DNA from: Wuchereria bancrofti
Taxonomy: Eukaryota > Nematoda > Chromadorea > Rhabditida > Onchocercidae
Assembly (NCBI GenBank): GCA_005281725.1
Contig: SSBO01000012.1
Coordinates: 7,012,607 to 7,076,606, forward strand
Reading direction: 5' to 3'
Length of the DNA: 64,000 nucleotides
Below, in pieces: positions 24,101 through 36,500 of the stretch. Below the pieces are notes generated by a model. It saw only the letters and a program-made list of their open reading frames with translations, made no database searches and was not told the DNA's origin. The translations under genes and the position numbers were made by a program. Each line of letters begins with the position of its first letter. The stretch's first letter is position 1.

Positions 24101-25463
24101 AAGCTGACACTGTTATCGTCTTATATTTTCTGTAACCGTGTTTACTTAAACTTATTATTACATATCAGCAGTAGTCATATTAACGATGTCTACCATATCT
24201 GGTATTCTCACCTCTATTCCAGTTATTAACCCAACATGTACAATTTGAATGCAGCACTTGTTTCCTTCATCTTGTTTGACATTATATCCCAAGAAAGTGT
24301 TACTTACTCGTCACACATGCTAAGCCTTCCTTACTTCGCCATATTATTTACTTAACAAAGCATTTTTTTCAAGTGATACGTGATATTCATATCAATTGAA
24401 ATATTTATCTGCGATGTGTACATAACTACAATTTTCTTCAAAAAAGTAGTAATGCAGAACAGCAGCCACGACCCCAACATGCAATACTTTCAAGTGAATT
24501 TTATTGTCCAATTTCAATGAAACACTGGGAGATATAAGACAATGCGACAATGTCATCAAATGCATCAACAGTATTAAGAGATGTTGCCCCATCATGTCAT
24601 TCATCTCACAAGGTTGAAGATTACCTTAACCACTTCAATCATTGCTTCATTCTTCACATTTTTCCCCCTGTCTCTATTTGGCTATTTCCGTTATCCACGT
24701 CGACCCTCATCCATTCCACAGTTCGTCTCATAGATCGTCATGCGACATCTCATGAATCGTCATGGGACATCTCGTTGCCAACCTTTTGTCTTTTTTATGT
24801 CTCCTGCTGCTTGTACTCTGCCTATTATCGATTGTTTCCAATAATTCCCCCATACATCGCTATCCATCATTGCTCTTGTCTTCCCAACAGGCAGACAGGA
24901 AAGTACCCGCATGCTAAACCGGAACGATCCAGTTCGAGCTGGCTCGCAAGCCGATCGAACCTGCCTAGCCATCTTTTGGAGGAGAAAGGCATAGAAACAC
25001 ACCATTAGTAGAGGAGGGATATGCACGTCTAAGAGCCGTATGTGGTGCTTATGCACGACGTCCCTTCTTATATTGTGTTCGTTGAAGGAATATTCGTACG
25101 CACACTGTCTGTCCATCGACATATGCAAACATGTGCATTCCCCTTTAACACACGAGTACATGGATGAATGTAGATAATCATAAGGGATAAGTTGATGTGG
25201 ATGAGTGCTGGCGTTTTTATGTATCTTGAAGTTTTATCTACTAATGTCTGTAAAACGCTCCTTATAACGGTCTCCTGTCAAATCTACTCCCTGCAGTTAT
25301 GGTTTCTGCACTCTAATTCATCCAGCCTATGCAGTTTTGGATTGGTTCTATGATTACTCAGTATTTCTTCATTATAGAATGGTTTATTGACGTGATTTCA
25401 GCATTATTAGCCCACTGTATAAATATGCTTAGGTCTGATATAATTACATGAATATTTGATCAA
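21151..25463. other. Interval between the unknown-function gene and the TIF1-like gene
   Basis: The first part is presumably the 3' untranslated region of the upstream gene. No coding gene was recognised. At 23265-23300 the motif ATTCCGGCAAAA occurs twice. At about 24736-24775 a 16-nt direct repeat of the form ATCGTCATGNGACATCTC occurs twice. Long open frames overlap on opposite strands at 24550-25161 but show no motif on either strand. The region before 25464 would hold the promoter of the TIF1-like gene. Confidence 0.5.
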
Positions 25464-25474
25464 CTGCTTTGCAG
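25464..25474 (+). promoter_or_regulatory. Probable spliced-leader (trans-splice) acceptor at the TIF1-like start codon
   Basis: The polypyrimidine/AG signal CTGCTTTGCAG ends at 25474 and the initiating ATG follows immediately at 25475. In nematodes an acceptor abutting the first ATG with no identifiable upstream exon is typical of spliced-leader addition. A 5' untranslated-region intron would look the same. Confidence 0.5.
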
Positions 25475-28400
25475 ATGGGAGAAGACTTTAACCGGTGTGA
25501 TTTGTGTCGAGCCAAACTGTGTGGTTTCTCGCCGCCTGCTGATTTAACTCCTATGACAGCGCTGTTCCCGTGTCTTCATGCATTTTGTCCGTCCTGTAAA
25601 ACTAAATGTGAACAAGGTTTGATTTTTTTATGTACAGCTCACTGCAGTTTTTAATCTTTTTATACAGAAAACCTAAGGGAAATGTTGGTTTCGTTACAGC
25701 ATCAATGAATCACCAGACGCTGATATGCGAAGTTTGCCGTACGGAATGTCTTCGATCTCATGTACTTAATCTTCCAAATACAAGCGAATGTGCCGTAAGG
25801 TTTGTTGCCTTGATTTTTGAATGAAAGCAATATATTTATTGAGTGTATTGATTTATTTGTTGTGTGAATTTATGAACGGATTTTTATTAGTTTCTAAAAA
25901 CTGAAGTTCACAAACAACTTTTTTGGCTGGCTGATTATATCGGAATATTCCATGTTGTATTTCAGAAGGTGTGAATCTGCAGTTTGTCCAGATAGGCATC
26001 AGGCCACAACAAAATGTATTATTTGCAATGAGGCTTTATGTGCTGACTGCAGTTTAGCACATCAGCGGGTCACCGCAACATCTTCTCATTTTTTACAAAC
26101 TGTTAGTTAATATTTCTTTTAAATTCATTGTAGAATTGTAGAAAATTGCAGTATTAAATCACTGCTCTTACTTAGGGGCACGTGTCTAAATATTAATTTT
26201 TACGCCTTTTTAAAAAGACATCTTCAAATTTTTTAAATTGAAAACACAACTTTTAATTATTTTGGGCAAAGATGATTTGTTAGAAAAGTTTTTTCAAGTC
26301 TTCATGTTTAACAGTTTCAGTTATGCCCCGTGATTCCGAAGTGTGTCCGTTGTCGTCTCCACAGCAATATGAAAATTGTTTCATTATGTCAGTGTGGATC
26401 GGTAAGTGCTTGCTGTGTGGTGGTTTTACTTTTCCCGCAGTATGCCGTATTACAGTTTTTTGAGAAATAAATTATTTTACTGCTTATAAGTTTTCATCTG
26501 TTCTCTTCGTATTTTCACTCAGTCCTTACCAGATTGTACTTTGCAGTATGTGTGTATGACATGTGTTGCTAGTAGACTTCATGAGGGTCCTTCACATATG
26601 ATAACACCCTTATCTCATCTATCAAACTCTCAAGTCGATGAAAGTAAAATTATGTCTTCAACAGCACGAGAAACAACACACATCGACTGCAGGTTTGAAT
26701 ATTACTTCTTAAATATTACAGTTAATGAACTTTCTGGAATTCGTCGACTTGTCAATTTTTATGATTTTGACAGCTGTTATGTTTTGTTTTCCGTATCTCG
26801 TTCTTGATCTGTAAATGTAGACTAGTACTGATTTGGCTAGAAGTCATATACTGAACGCTTCAAAAACCAATATTTTAATAATGCAACCAAATTTTCAGTT
26901 TATCAATGATACAAGTGCGTAAGAATGCTTTGAGTGAACGTGTTGCTAGTTTAAAGAAAGAAGTTGGAAATCAAGTTGTACATATTTGTCAAGCGGTAAT
27001 TTTTGCATTAAAAGAACATTATATAAAATCAGTTCTGGTTGTAGAGTTAACCATATTTTCTTTTACTTCAGTTTTGAATTCATAAAATCTCTTCCTTCTA
27101 CGAAGCAATAAAGGCTGTCGCTTATTACTGTACGCTCCAAGTAAATTTTCATTGTTTGCTTCCAGAGTATTGGCAGTTCGTACTGAAAAGTCGTTCATTT
27201 ATTTAAAATTCCACTTAATCGATTTAGGATTTACATTTGAGGCAAAGATAGGGATGAATACTGGGGCTTTACTAATGACAAGATATTTGAGTAAAATTTC
27301 AAAATGAATAAATTATCCTCTCTATATAAATGCTTAGAGGTTTCATTGTAGTTATTACTATTATTCTTATTGCTGTTCTTTTGCAAATTTTATTTTTTTT
27401 TTGCAGGTGATGAGGAGGGGGAATGACCTGTTGCGAGCACTGGATGCCGTTCAGTTTTATAAAGGACAAGAGTATGACAAACTTCGTCATGAGCTACTCT
27501 GGCAAAAGCGACGATTTAGTAGAGTAAGTGTGATTTATTTTAATGAATTATGCTGGAATTTCTCGTTTTTCTGTTTACAAAATTATTCTAAACCTCTGTT
27601 CTGTCCTCAGCAACTTCAGAGTTTGCAACAAACTTAGAAAATCATACGTTTATATCGAACAGTTTTCAAAAATCTAGGTTGTAGATTAACACATATGCGT
27701 CACACATCAAAGATTTTGACGATCTCAGTACACTTGTGGTCATGCGACAGTTTTTGGAGAACTGTATCACAATTATTAAAGCAAAAAAAGTTAGCAGTGA
27801 GGTTTGTTATGTTTAACGTGTTTTTCAGCATCTTTTATATTTTTCAAAAAAATTTTATATAGATTGCTGATGAATTTATTCCACAAATTCTCAAAAATTG
27901 TTTCAGAGAAGCTTGAATGGCCTTCAGCGTCCAGCGACGGTGCAGTTTAAACCCGATACGGAACATATGCTAGCAAATGTCAGCCAATGGGGGCGAATTT
28001 TTGCTGAAGTTGATGATTTAGGGACATTAAAAACTGTTAGTAGTTGTGTTTAGCGTCCTTTCTATAAAAAGTAAAACTTCAGGATAGAATGACCGAAGTT
28101 GTTTCCTTGAATATTTTTCCAGCATGAATGAGAAAGTTATGATTATATATTTGTATTTTGCATTATGTTTGGGAATTCTCTAGGTGGAAGTTACACCAAC
28201 ACCTTTGTCTTCAAATCCCATAGATGTTCCATTGTTCGACACCACGATGAATAGATCGAGAGGATCTTGTTCATCAGCAAATATTTGTACACAACGCTCG
28301 TGCGCTAATGGATCAGTTGGACCGAATACCTCATATATTACCTTACGATCACCAGTGGCACAGGAGCATTCTCGGCTTTTGCAGCAGCAGCAGCAGCAGT

Positions 28401-31400
28401 TTCATGTCCAAGAAGTTGGTTTTTGTTCTCTCTACAGAAGCAATTTTTAACATTCAGAAGATACATGACTATAAGAAGTTTTAAATGTTACCATTAATGG
28501 TTTGCATTTTTAGAACATTGCATTTTATACTTACTGCAAGTTTTTAATGAAGAAACAGTAGTTGTGAGTGCATCTGTACTATTTTTTGTTTGTAGTTGGC
28601 AGCAAGACAAATGCAAAATGCTCGAAGACAAGGATTTCCGCAGTCTCAGTTTCTCGGTTCTTTGCTGACTGAGAACTGTCAACGTCCAAGATCTGTTCAG
28701 TTGCCAGGACCACGTTATTCATATCCATATGTTTGTAAGTTAATTTCCGTTTTTTTCATGTACTCTAGTCGCAGCATGTAAAACAATGTCATCAGTTTGC
28801 AAAATAAGGGCTAACTGTTTTTGAAAGATGTGATAATTGCAAGAAATCTACATGCTGTTTTGAAAAAAATTGATGGATAAGGGAGATCAGGAAAGCAACC
28901 TTACCTTTCAGAAAAGATCAGAATCTAAATAACGTTTTCTTGGACTAGAATCCTTCCTTGTAAGGCTCCATGTTTTTGAATTGGGGTTTTATCAATGATT
29001 GAGTGTGCTATTTTATGGCTCACTGCAGTCGAAATTCGATTTACAGCTGGACTGAATATGACCGAACGACCATGTGTTTCTCCATATACCATTCCTGCTG
29101 GACAGATCATCCCATATGCTTCTCAGCGAATGTTTTTGCCAGGTTCCATGCCAATTCAGCAACCATCAAATTTGATCGAAGGATATAACGGCAGGTTTTT
29201 TTACAAAAAAATAAGCATTTTATAGTTGTCATCACTGCATGCTTTTAAATAATTTATGCTTAAAACTCGACAAAAATTAAGGAATGCTGTACACAGTTCG
29301 GCTGAAGTTTACACTTTTGCTGCACTTAAATGTGTTTGTGGTTGACTGCTTCCCTGTTCTGTGATTTATGTTATCTGCTAATAAAACAGTTGATTTTAAA
29401 AAGCCTTTTCGCCATATAAATCAGTTTCAGTCACGACAAAGCGATAGTTTTGTCTTACATATATCTTGCATGTGTTACTTATATTTTATGAAATTGTTAT
29501 GTTTAGATAGTTAATTGCTTTGCAGATATTCACCGAGTCTCGAATATTCAATTAACAAATTCACAAGCAGGAAGCAGCTTATCTGGAACTCCTTTCGCTC
29601 CAGGGACTCATGCAAGTTCGCTTCTTAGGCGATCTGGAGAATCATTGTATTGTTCATCTATAATATGGAATTAATTTTTTTTTAGATTATAGGAAACCTA
29701 AGGCTTGTCTTTGTATTTCTACTTCAGCTTTTAACAGATTGATTCCTCAATTATTGATTCTAGTTTAAATGATAACATTTTTTTCTCAGAGCAAGAATTA
29801 TGAAAACTCCAGATCGGTGAACATTATATTCATTCCTGATTCTTGAGTCGTTGGTTACAAAATTTATACATATTATTGATGGAGCTAATTACAATATTTT
29901 TTGTAGGATGCAGACTAGTCGGCTTAATATAGCCAATCCTTTACCGATTACGAGTTCAAATTCGGTTCCCACTTTCTCTTTTTCTTCTGCTGTACAAACC
30001 ATACCATCCAGTGTAGTTACAGCAGATATCCAACCTGCAGACAGTTTAAACAACTCTATTGTGTGCACTCAAAATGATGGCACACCTGCACAACATGACA
30101 GATCTGGTGTATGCTTTAATTCACCGGTCTTAAATCTCGGTATAACACCTGCGACGCAACAAAAATGTGCACCTATCAGTTCTGGAACATCAGTGAGTAC
30201 ATGGTAGGCTACTACTGTGTTTTTTTTTAGCGATGTTTGGCATGTGTTATGCAGTTCTACCATTTCTGAGAAGTATTTTAGTGAACATTCCTGAGATTTC
30301 ATTTGTAATTGCAGTATTAGCTCACCACCACCAAAAGACCCCGAACCAGCTCCACTGAAAATAACGGTTAGCATTAAAAAAAGTAATGATGAGATTGCAA
30401 AAATATCAAATATATCCAAAACTCAGTTGGATCAAATCAAAATGTCGAGTTCAAAACAAATGAGAACTGGAAATGAGCAGCAGTTTCAAGGTTTGTTTGT
30501 AGTTTCTGTTAATGAAGTTCAGTTTGGTACCACACCTGTTTGCTGTAACTTGCTGCGCTTTCAAAGTATGCTGTTACTAATACTTTTTGTCATGATCATG
30601 AGGACCAGTGACTCTAAGGATTTGGATTCGTTAGATGTTTAGTTGATAATCAGTACTTATTTTACATTAATTTGTACTTGAAATGAATTTTCCGTAATAA
30701 CTGGAGAAAAAAAAAAATCATTTAAACAGGTTTGGCAGATAATGATGAGTCAAGATGGGATGACTATTGCTATGTGTGCCAGCAAGGATGTGATGAGAAA
30801 ACTGGTTCTCTTGGTTGCTGTGCACGTTGTCCACGAGTTTTTCATAATATTTGTCATATTCCAGCTATAAAAGAGCAGATGGAGAATTTACCGTATGTTT
30901 TTCTGGAAACTCTCGGTTGATGTCTGATATTTTGTTTCAGTAAGTACGTAATATTTCAAAGTACTGGAAATTCTTTCCCTGTTTTTTGTGTACATTAATA
31001 GTAAATTCTGCAAAGTGATTGCAATTAAAAAAATGGAGCTCAGGTATGTTGAGTAGACGTTTGACATAATGGACAGATCAGTGATTGTGCTTCGATTTTT
31101 TTTTCGTTTTTTTTTCTTCATAATCGTGATTGATTCAATTTATGTTTGTTTGCCGAAATAAGCTGAACAGTTTTAGAGATGAATGGGCATGTTCATTATG
31201 TATCGAGGCAGAACCACTGCACGAAAATTCGGTTACAATTGGACAACGCGAGAGACTGGTAAATGTTTAAATTTGGTCGACTGTGAATGATATGTTCATC
31301 TCTTTTTGATTCAGTGACAAATCGGTGACAATTTCTTCTCAGATTCAGGAATTTGAGATAGTAATAAGTGTTAATTTTAGCTCTGCTCTAAGGTTTTGCT

Positions 31401-32529
31401 AAGTTGCTATGAAAAACATTTGGATGTGGAACCATTTTGTCAGCCTGTACCACGAACCGTCGTTAGTTATCATGTGATCATCAAACAGCCCATGGATTTT
31501 TCAACTGTTGCACGACGCTTGAGAGAAAAAGCAAAGGATGCATTCACGAACGTTGCACAGTTTATCCAATGCATGAACTTAGTTTTCGAGAATTGCTCTA
31601 CCTTTAACGCAGTAAATGTTTTTCAGTGCTTTCATTCTTAATCTTTTAATCTTATGAAGCACTTGTATTTGGAGATGTAGAGGAGCTCGACATGTCACTG
31701 CTACATTAGGCTGAGCCCACTGTACAAAGTTTGACCGTCCGCATTAATTTGTTTATCAGATTTCTGATGCACAGTAGGTTATGTTAAACTAAGGATTTGC
31801 TTTGTAGAAAGTATCTACGTTCTTATTTAATTTTTACAGTCTTGAGAAAAAGGATAACCCGTAAGAAATTCACTGCGTATCTGAACATGGAAATCCTAAA
31901 TGCTGAGTTCATAAATTATTCCGTTCTATATAAGAACTCAAACATAGGGAAGTTCACTTGATTTTTGTTGTTATGAAATCGTGTATGGTTTACTTCAGTC
32001 AACTGTTCGCACTTTCAGCCAGGTGATGAAGTTGCAAAGGCGGGACGTTCTGTTTATCAGATATATAGTAGGGCAGTAAAAGAGTATCTTCCGTGTATGA
32101 AAAGTCAGGTGTGGTTATATGTGAATAGATATTCGGAAAATCGCCATGCAGGACTAATGCAAAAAGAGCAGGTAAATATTTGTATATTCGACCTATGTTG
32201 TCTACTTTAGTCATCCGGAATACTAGAATGTGCACGGTATTCAAAAGCTGTAATTGATCTGCATTTCTTATCTATTGTCGATAACATTTGAACCACATCG
32301 TGGTGCTTGTATACGCTTATTTTTTTCGTTTCGAAAGTTTTTGGAAGTAAATTATACGTGATTTCCATTTCCGGTTCAGGAAATCGCGTTTGTTATTCTA
32401 ACGAGGAAATATTTGCAGAATGCTCAAGCTTCGTCTTCCACTGTACGAGTGCATGAAACATCGGAAGAACCTGTCGTTAAGAAGTTCCGCAAGGAAGTTA
32501 AAAGTGAATTCAGTGAAATCGCTACCTAA
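25475..32529 (+). CDS. TIF1-type TRIM protein: RING, B-boxes, coiled coil, PHD finger and bromodomain
   Basis: About 22 exons encode roughly 1008 residues, close to the usual TIF1 (TRIM24/28/33) length. Exons: 25475-25616, 25700-25799, 25966-26101, 26321-26401, 26523-26692, 26899-26995, 27407-27523, 27685-27801, 27907-28035, 28184-28414, 28596-28734, 29029-29194, 29431-29471 (predicted), 29526-29646, 29790-29816, 29907-30203, 30315-30490, 30730-30892, 31177-31258, 31381-31611, 32019-32171 and 32419-32529. The order of domains is a RING (CDLC, CLHAFCPSC, CEVC), one B-box (CPDRHQATTKCIIC with following Cys/His), a second atypical Cys/His module (CVRCRLH, CQCG), a coiled coil, a Ser/Thr/Pro-rich middle with six CAG-encoded Gln, a PHD finger (CYVC, CCARCPRVFH, WACSLC) and a bromodomain (MDFSTVARRL, then NCSTFNAPGDEV with the acetyl-lysine Asn). 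By family knowledge it is a nuclear histone-reading corepressor with E3 ligase potential. AATAAA lies at 32629. Confidence 0.9.
28382..28399 (+). repeat. In-frame (CAG)6 polyglutamine tract
   Basis: Six perfect CAG codons in the tenth exon of the TIF1-like gene, in its low-complexity linker. Length variation between individuals is likely because the repeat is pure. Confidence 0.9.
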
Positions 32530-33588
32530 TATTTTGTTACAAGTTTGTTCATTTTTTGTAAAAAACTTGGAGATAACATATACCTCTTATTGTAATTCCA
32601 TACTGAGTCTTGAATTATGCTGCGATAGAATAAAAGTGGCAGAGGTAAACCGAGGAGGTGAATGCACGGATGATGCTGACATTTAAGTGATGGATTTTCA
32701 GGGCAGCTGCAGAAGTTTGATAAGTAAGTTAACGATTCTTCGATCTTTAAAAACATTAAACACAGATATTCCCTTTACTCATTGCTCCCCACTTGCGATT
32801 TCGATTAGTGCTTGTTGAAGATGTAGCAATTTAAAGTATAAGCTTTACTGTTTCCCCTCAAGTGTTGTTTTGTGTATACTCTGATTTCCTCTTGCATTCT
32901 CAGTGGCGTGCAGGGTAGATCGGATTTTTCAACAAGAAATGCGACTCTAAATGAATATGTGATCGGACTGCCTTTAGGCAAACGTCAAACAAGATTTACT
33001 CGCTGACTTACTGAATCTCATTAATTTTTGAATAGTGTGTGGTTAACTTCTAAATATAGTCTGCTCATACACGAATTGTTCTGTGAATAAAAGATATGAG
33101 CAGATCCATTTTTTGCAAAGGAACACGCTGTAACCATCAAATTTCAAATCTACCACGGAAGTTCGCTGCCTGGAGTTTCAAGGCATAATTCCGGAATGTG
33201 GAGATTTGTTCTCGGAGTTTGAAGATTGTTTTAAAGCTCGTTGCTCTCCTTGTCTTGCTTCGTATTTTTGTATCGGTCGCTGATGGCAGACATAATTACA
33301 TCTTGCAAGAAGTTATGCACATGTTATATATCTGAACTTGACCTATAAACAGTAGCAGAAAATGAGCTAACGAACAGTTTCAATAATTACTATAGGAAGG
33401 TACTCAAGAGCGTTATAAAGGTGTTGGCCACTGACACGTGGGCTGCGTCAATGCGATTCAGTGTTTGTGAAGTTTTTTATTGTTTCAATTGGAAAATGTT
33501 TTTGCTCGATGCCTTTCCGATTAGAAAAATCTATTGTGAAAAGCGATGTAAAATTTCATCAGAGTATTTGATCTTTAAATGAAGTCAT
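32530..33588. other. Convergent 3' intergenic region between the TIF1-like and receptor kinase genes
   Basis: The two genes end towards each other about 1.06 kb apart. A plus-strand AATAAA at 32629 lies 100 nt after the TIF1-like stop. A minus-strand AATAAA (plus TTTATT at 33476-33481) lies about 110 nt after the kinase stop. Nothing else was recognised. Confidence 0.6.
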
Positions 33589-36500
33589 TTATAAGTTAGT
33601 AATAATGGTACTATCACTTGAATTGGTGCTGGTAGTGAGTGGCACAGTGAATGAGCGTGCAGAAACACGTTCATAATGACCATCCAAAAGTGCATCACCT
33701 GACACACCACGCCGTAACTGTCGTACAACATCTTCCATCATTTCTGTTAATTCGAAGAATGTTGGCCGACGTTTCGGATCTTCCAACCAACATCGCCTCA
33801 TGACGTAATGGTATCTGGAACATGCATTTTTCCGAATAGTTCCAAGTTCTTGAAAGCTGATTTCACACCAAAGCAAGCTTCTAAACTTCTGTTTACGCTG
33901 TTTTTTAATACTCAGAAACACATAATAATGATTTACACCATGTCTACATAGTAGAAATCAGTACTGATTTTTTGATGTGAAATAGCCACAGAAACTGCTT
34001 CGAAAATGATATAACTAAAAAATACAGGTTATCAGGACATCCCTTCGGTTTCATCAAACGATGTCCACTCTTTAGTAAACGAAGGATATCGGTAAATCCA
34101 AGGTCCGCATAAGGAATTAAGCCGCGCGTAGCTAATTCCCATAGCACAATTCCATATGCCCAGACATCTGCTTTAAATGTATACTGCAACATATTTCACC
34201 GATTATTCAAAATCATTTCCGTACAAAACAACATTTCTTTCAGTTATAAAAAACAATTTGTTTTGAACTGCTAATAAAACTTTAATTTCGTCTTGTAATT
34301 AATATCAGTTTAGGCCCGTTAAACATTATACCAGATGAACACCATAATGCGTCTTGACTAAAACCAAAATCGACAGTTTAAACAACTTGCTACGCATATA
34401 GTCTTCAATGACTGCGAAATAAAACAAAAGTCGGCAGTGTTAACGATGCGTAAACACATATCATTTGATGTCATATTCTACAAATTTATATAACTAAGGA
34501 ACAAGCTTGCAGATGAGCCCGAAATAACTTTCAGCGTTAACAGTTCATCTGTTAAATGGTGCAGCTTATCAACATTAATTAGGTCAGTTCTCTTTGTTCT
34601 TTATAAAACCTGAGTGTGCTTGGTTATTTTGACCATAGAGAACTAACAAATTCTAAACTTCCTATAGTGTGTTATGAAGGGAGGTTAGCTTACATTCTCA
34701 CAAGCTAAGTTCTCTGACGTGAACAAATAGGAAAACCTGTTGTTCTTCAAGCGATTCAATAGGCATCCATCGGATTGGGATTCCGCGGTCTTTATGTATA
34801 GCCTGATACATTCCACATCGTGATACATCCCGACTCAAACCAAAATCGGCAATTTTAACAACAAGGCAAGCATCTAACCTTTAATGATTGCAGAATGAAC
34901 CGAAAATTCGGCGGTATTTTTCAAGTTATGATAGACTGAACGATGTCGAAACATGGACCATTTGATGAATATTTACAGATTTCAAGAAGTGGAAAAAATT
35001 CTTTAACGAACATGCAATTCCGTGCAGCAAGATCTCGATGAATAAACTGTTTGTCATGCAAATAAGTCATTCCCTTTGCAATTTGAATGCCAAAATCAAG
35101 GAGATTACCAAATGTAAGTCTCTGTAAGTAAAACAAAGTATTGGAACGAAGAAAACTATATGGAAACAAAAAGTACCTTCCACTGAATTAAGATTAGCTT
35201 ATAAGAAAAAATAATTAGAAACTGTTTCACAAGAATTTCAAACTTTGTTGAACCGTGAAGGAAAATAAAAGGAAAATTACGTTTTCCGGATTAATGATAT
35301 AATGCCGTAAATCTCCTTGAGCCATGAAATCAGTAACAATGATAGGGTAATTGTTGTTAGTTGAGGAAATGCCAATAAGTCGAGCAACATTTGGATGATC
35401 AAAATTAGCCATAATCAAGCCTTCTTGTAAAAATTCGCTAATGCCCGTTATGACACCATTACTTTGTGAATCGATTGTTTTACATGCTACATTTATTAAT
35501 CGACCATCGGCGCTTCGATATAGCGCCCGATAGACAACACCGAAATTTCCTACAATACACTCGTTGAAGTTAGCGATAAACGGTAGTCGTTAATGAAAGA
35601 ACATTAGGTAAACCTTACCTTTTCCAATTTCGTCACCCAATTCCAGATCCTTCAGAGGTATTTGCAACTTCGAATCGATTTCCATAAAGAGATTTTCATA
35701 TGGATTAAACGTTTTTAATTCGTCAGCTTTTCTTTTAAGGCCACTAAACTGATCATTGGTCACTAAAAAAAACTATTTAAAAAAAAACATGTCTTTAAAT
35801 GTGAAAAATCTGATGTATAAACAACAAAAACCAAAACAGATAACAATAAATAACGGGAAATTACTTTCGAATAAAGTGAACTAACCGAATGTAGCATAAT
35901 TTGTGTCAAGTGCTGTTTGTGAACCATTTGTGCGACATTGTTTCATTCGGTTTGGTTGACGCTGTAAGAAGAAAATCAATCGGGTATGAACACATTCTAA
36001 ATACATTCCCGAATATGTCATCTCAGATAATATAAAAATGAAATCTCGAATGAAAAATAAGATTTTTCATTTCTTACAATAGTTCAAGACTAACTTTATG
36101 GAACTGACGAAGGCACAAAACAAACAAGATGAGGAATGTGAGTACAATCACTGCAAATATTGTTGCAATTGTTCTGATATGCCTTAAAATCAATATGAAT
36201 GGTCAGCTTACATAAGCCAATTTTCAATTTTAGTAAAAAAGTGTTGACTATAGTCAACAATATTCTGCTTCTAATACTATCATCCTTTTAAACAGGAAAT
36301 GCGGATATAATGAACTTGAAACAAATAACAGTTTTTTTTTCAAAATAATGAACTTAAAGTTTTAAAAATCTTTAAATTAGATATTCAGTTCTACGTAGTA
36401 AAATTAATAAGGATTTGAAGTCCAATTCAAAAACTACTTCGAATGTGAGTGTGTGCTTGCCAAAATAATGTTTGTAATGTGAGAACTGCGCTTTTTCGGC

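Noticed and set aside
24550..25161. Overlapping 152- and 133-codon frames on opposite strands
   Set aside because: Both cannot easily be real, neither shows a motif, and the locally higher GC explains the scarcity of stops.
27603..27627. Extra exon of the TIF1-like gene after the CCTCAG acceptor
   Set aside because: Entering it in the phase required runs into TAG within nine codons, whereas the acceptor at 27684 joins in frame and continues the coiled coil.
34320..34490. Mutually exclusive alternative kinase exon
   Set aside because: It has a one-base loss, an in-frame stop and no conserved residues after DFG, so it is a relic rather than an alternative exon.
33589..35762. Catalytically dead receptor kinase
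   Set aside because: The glycine loop, ATP lysine, helix C glutamate, HRD and DFG are all intact.
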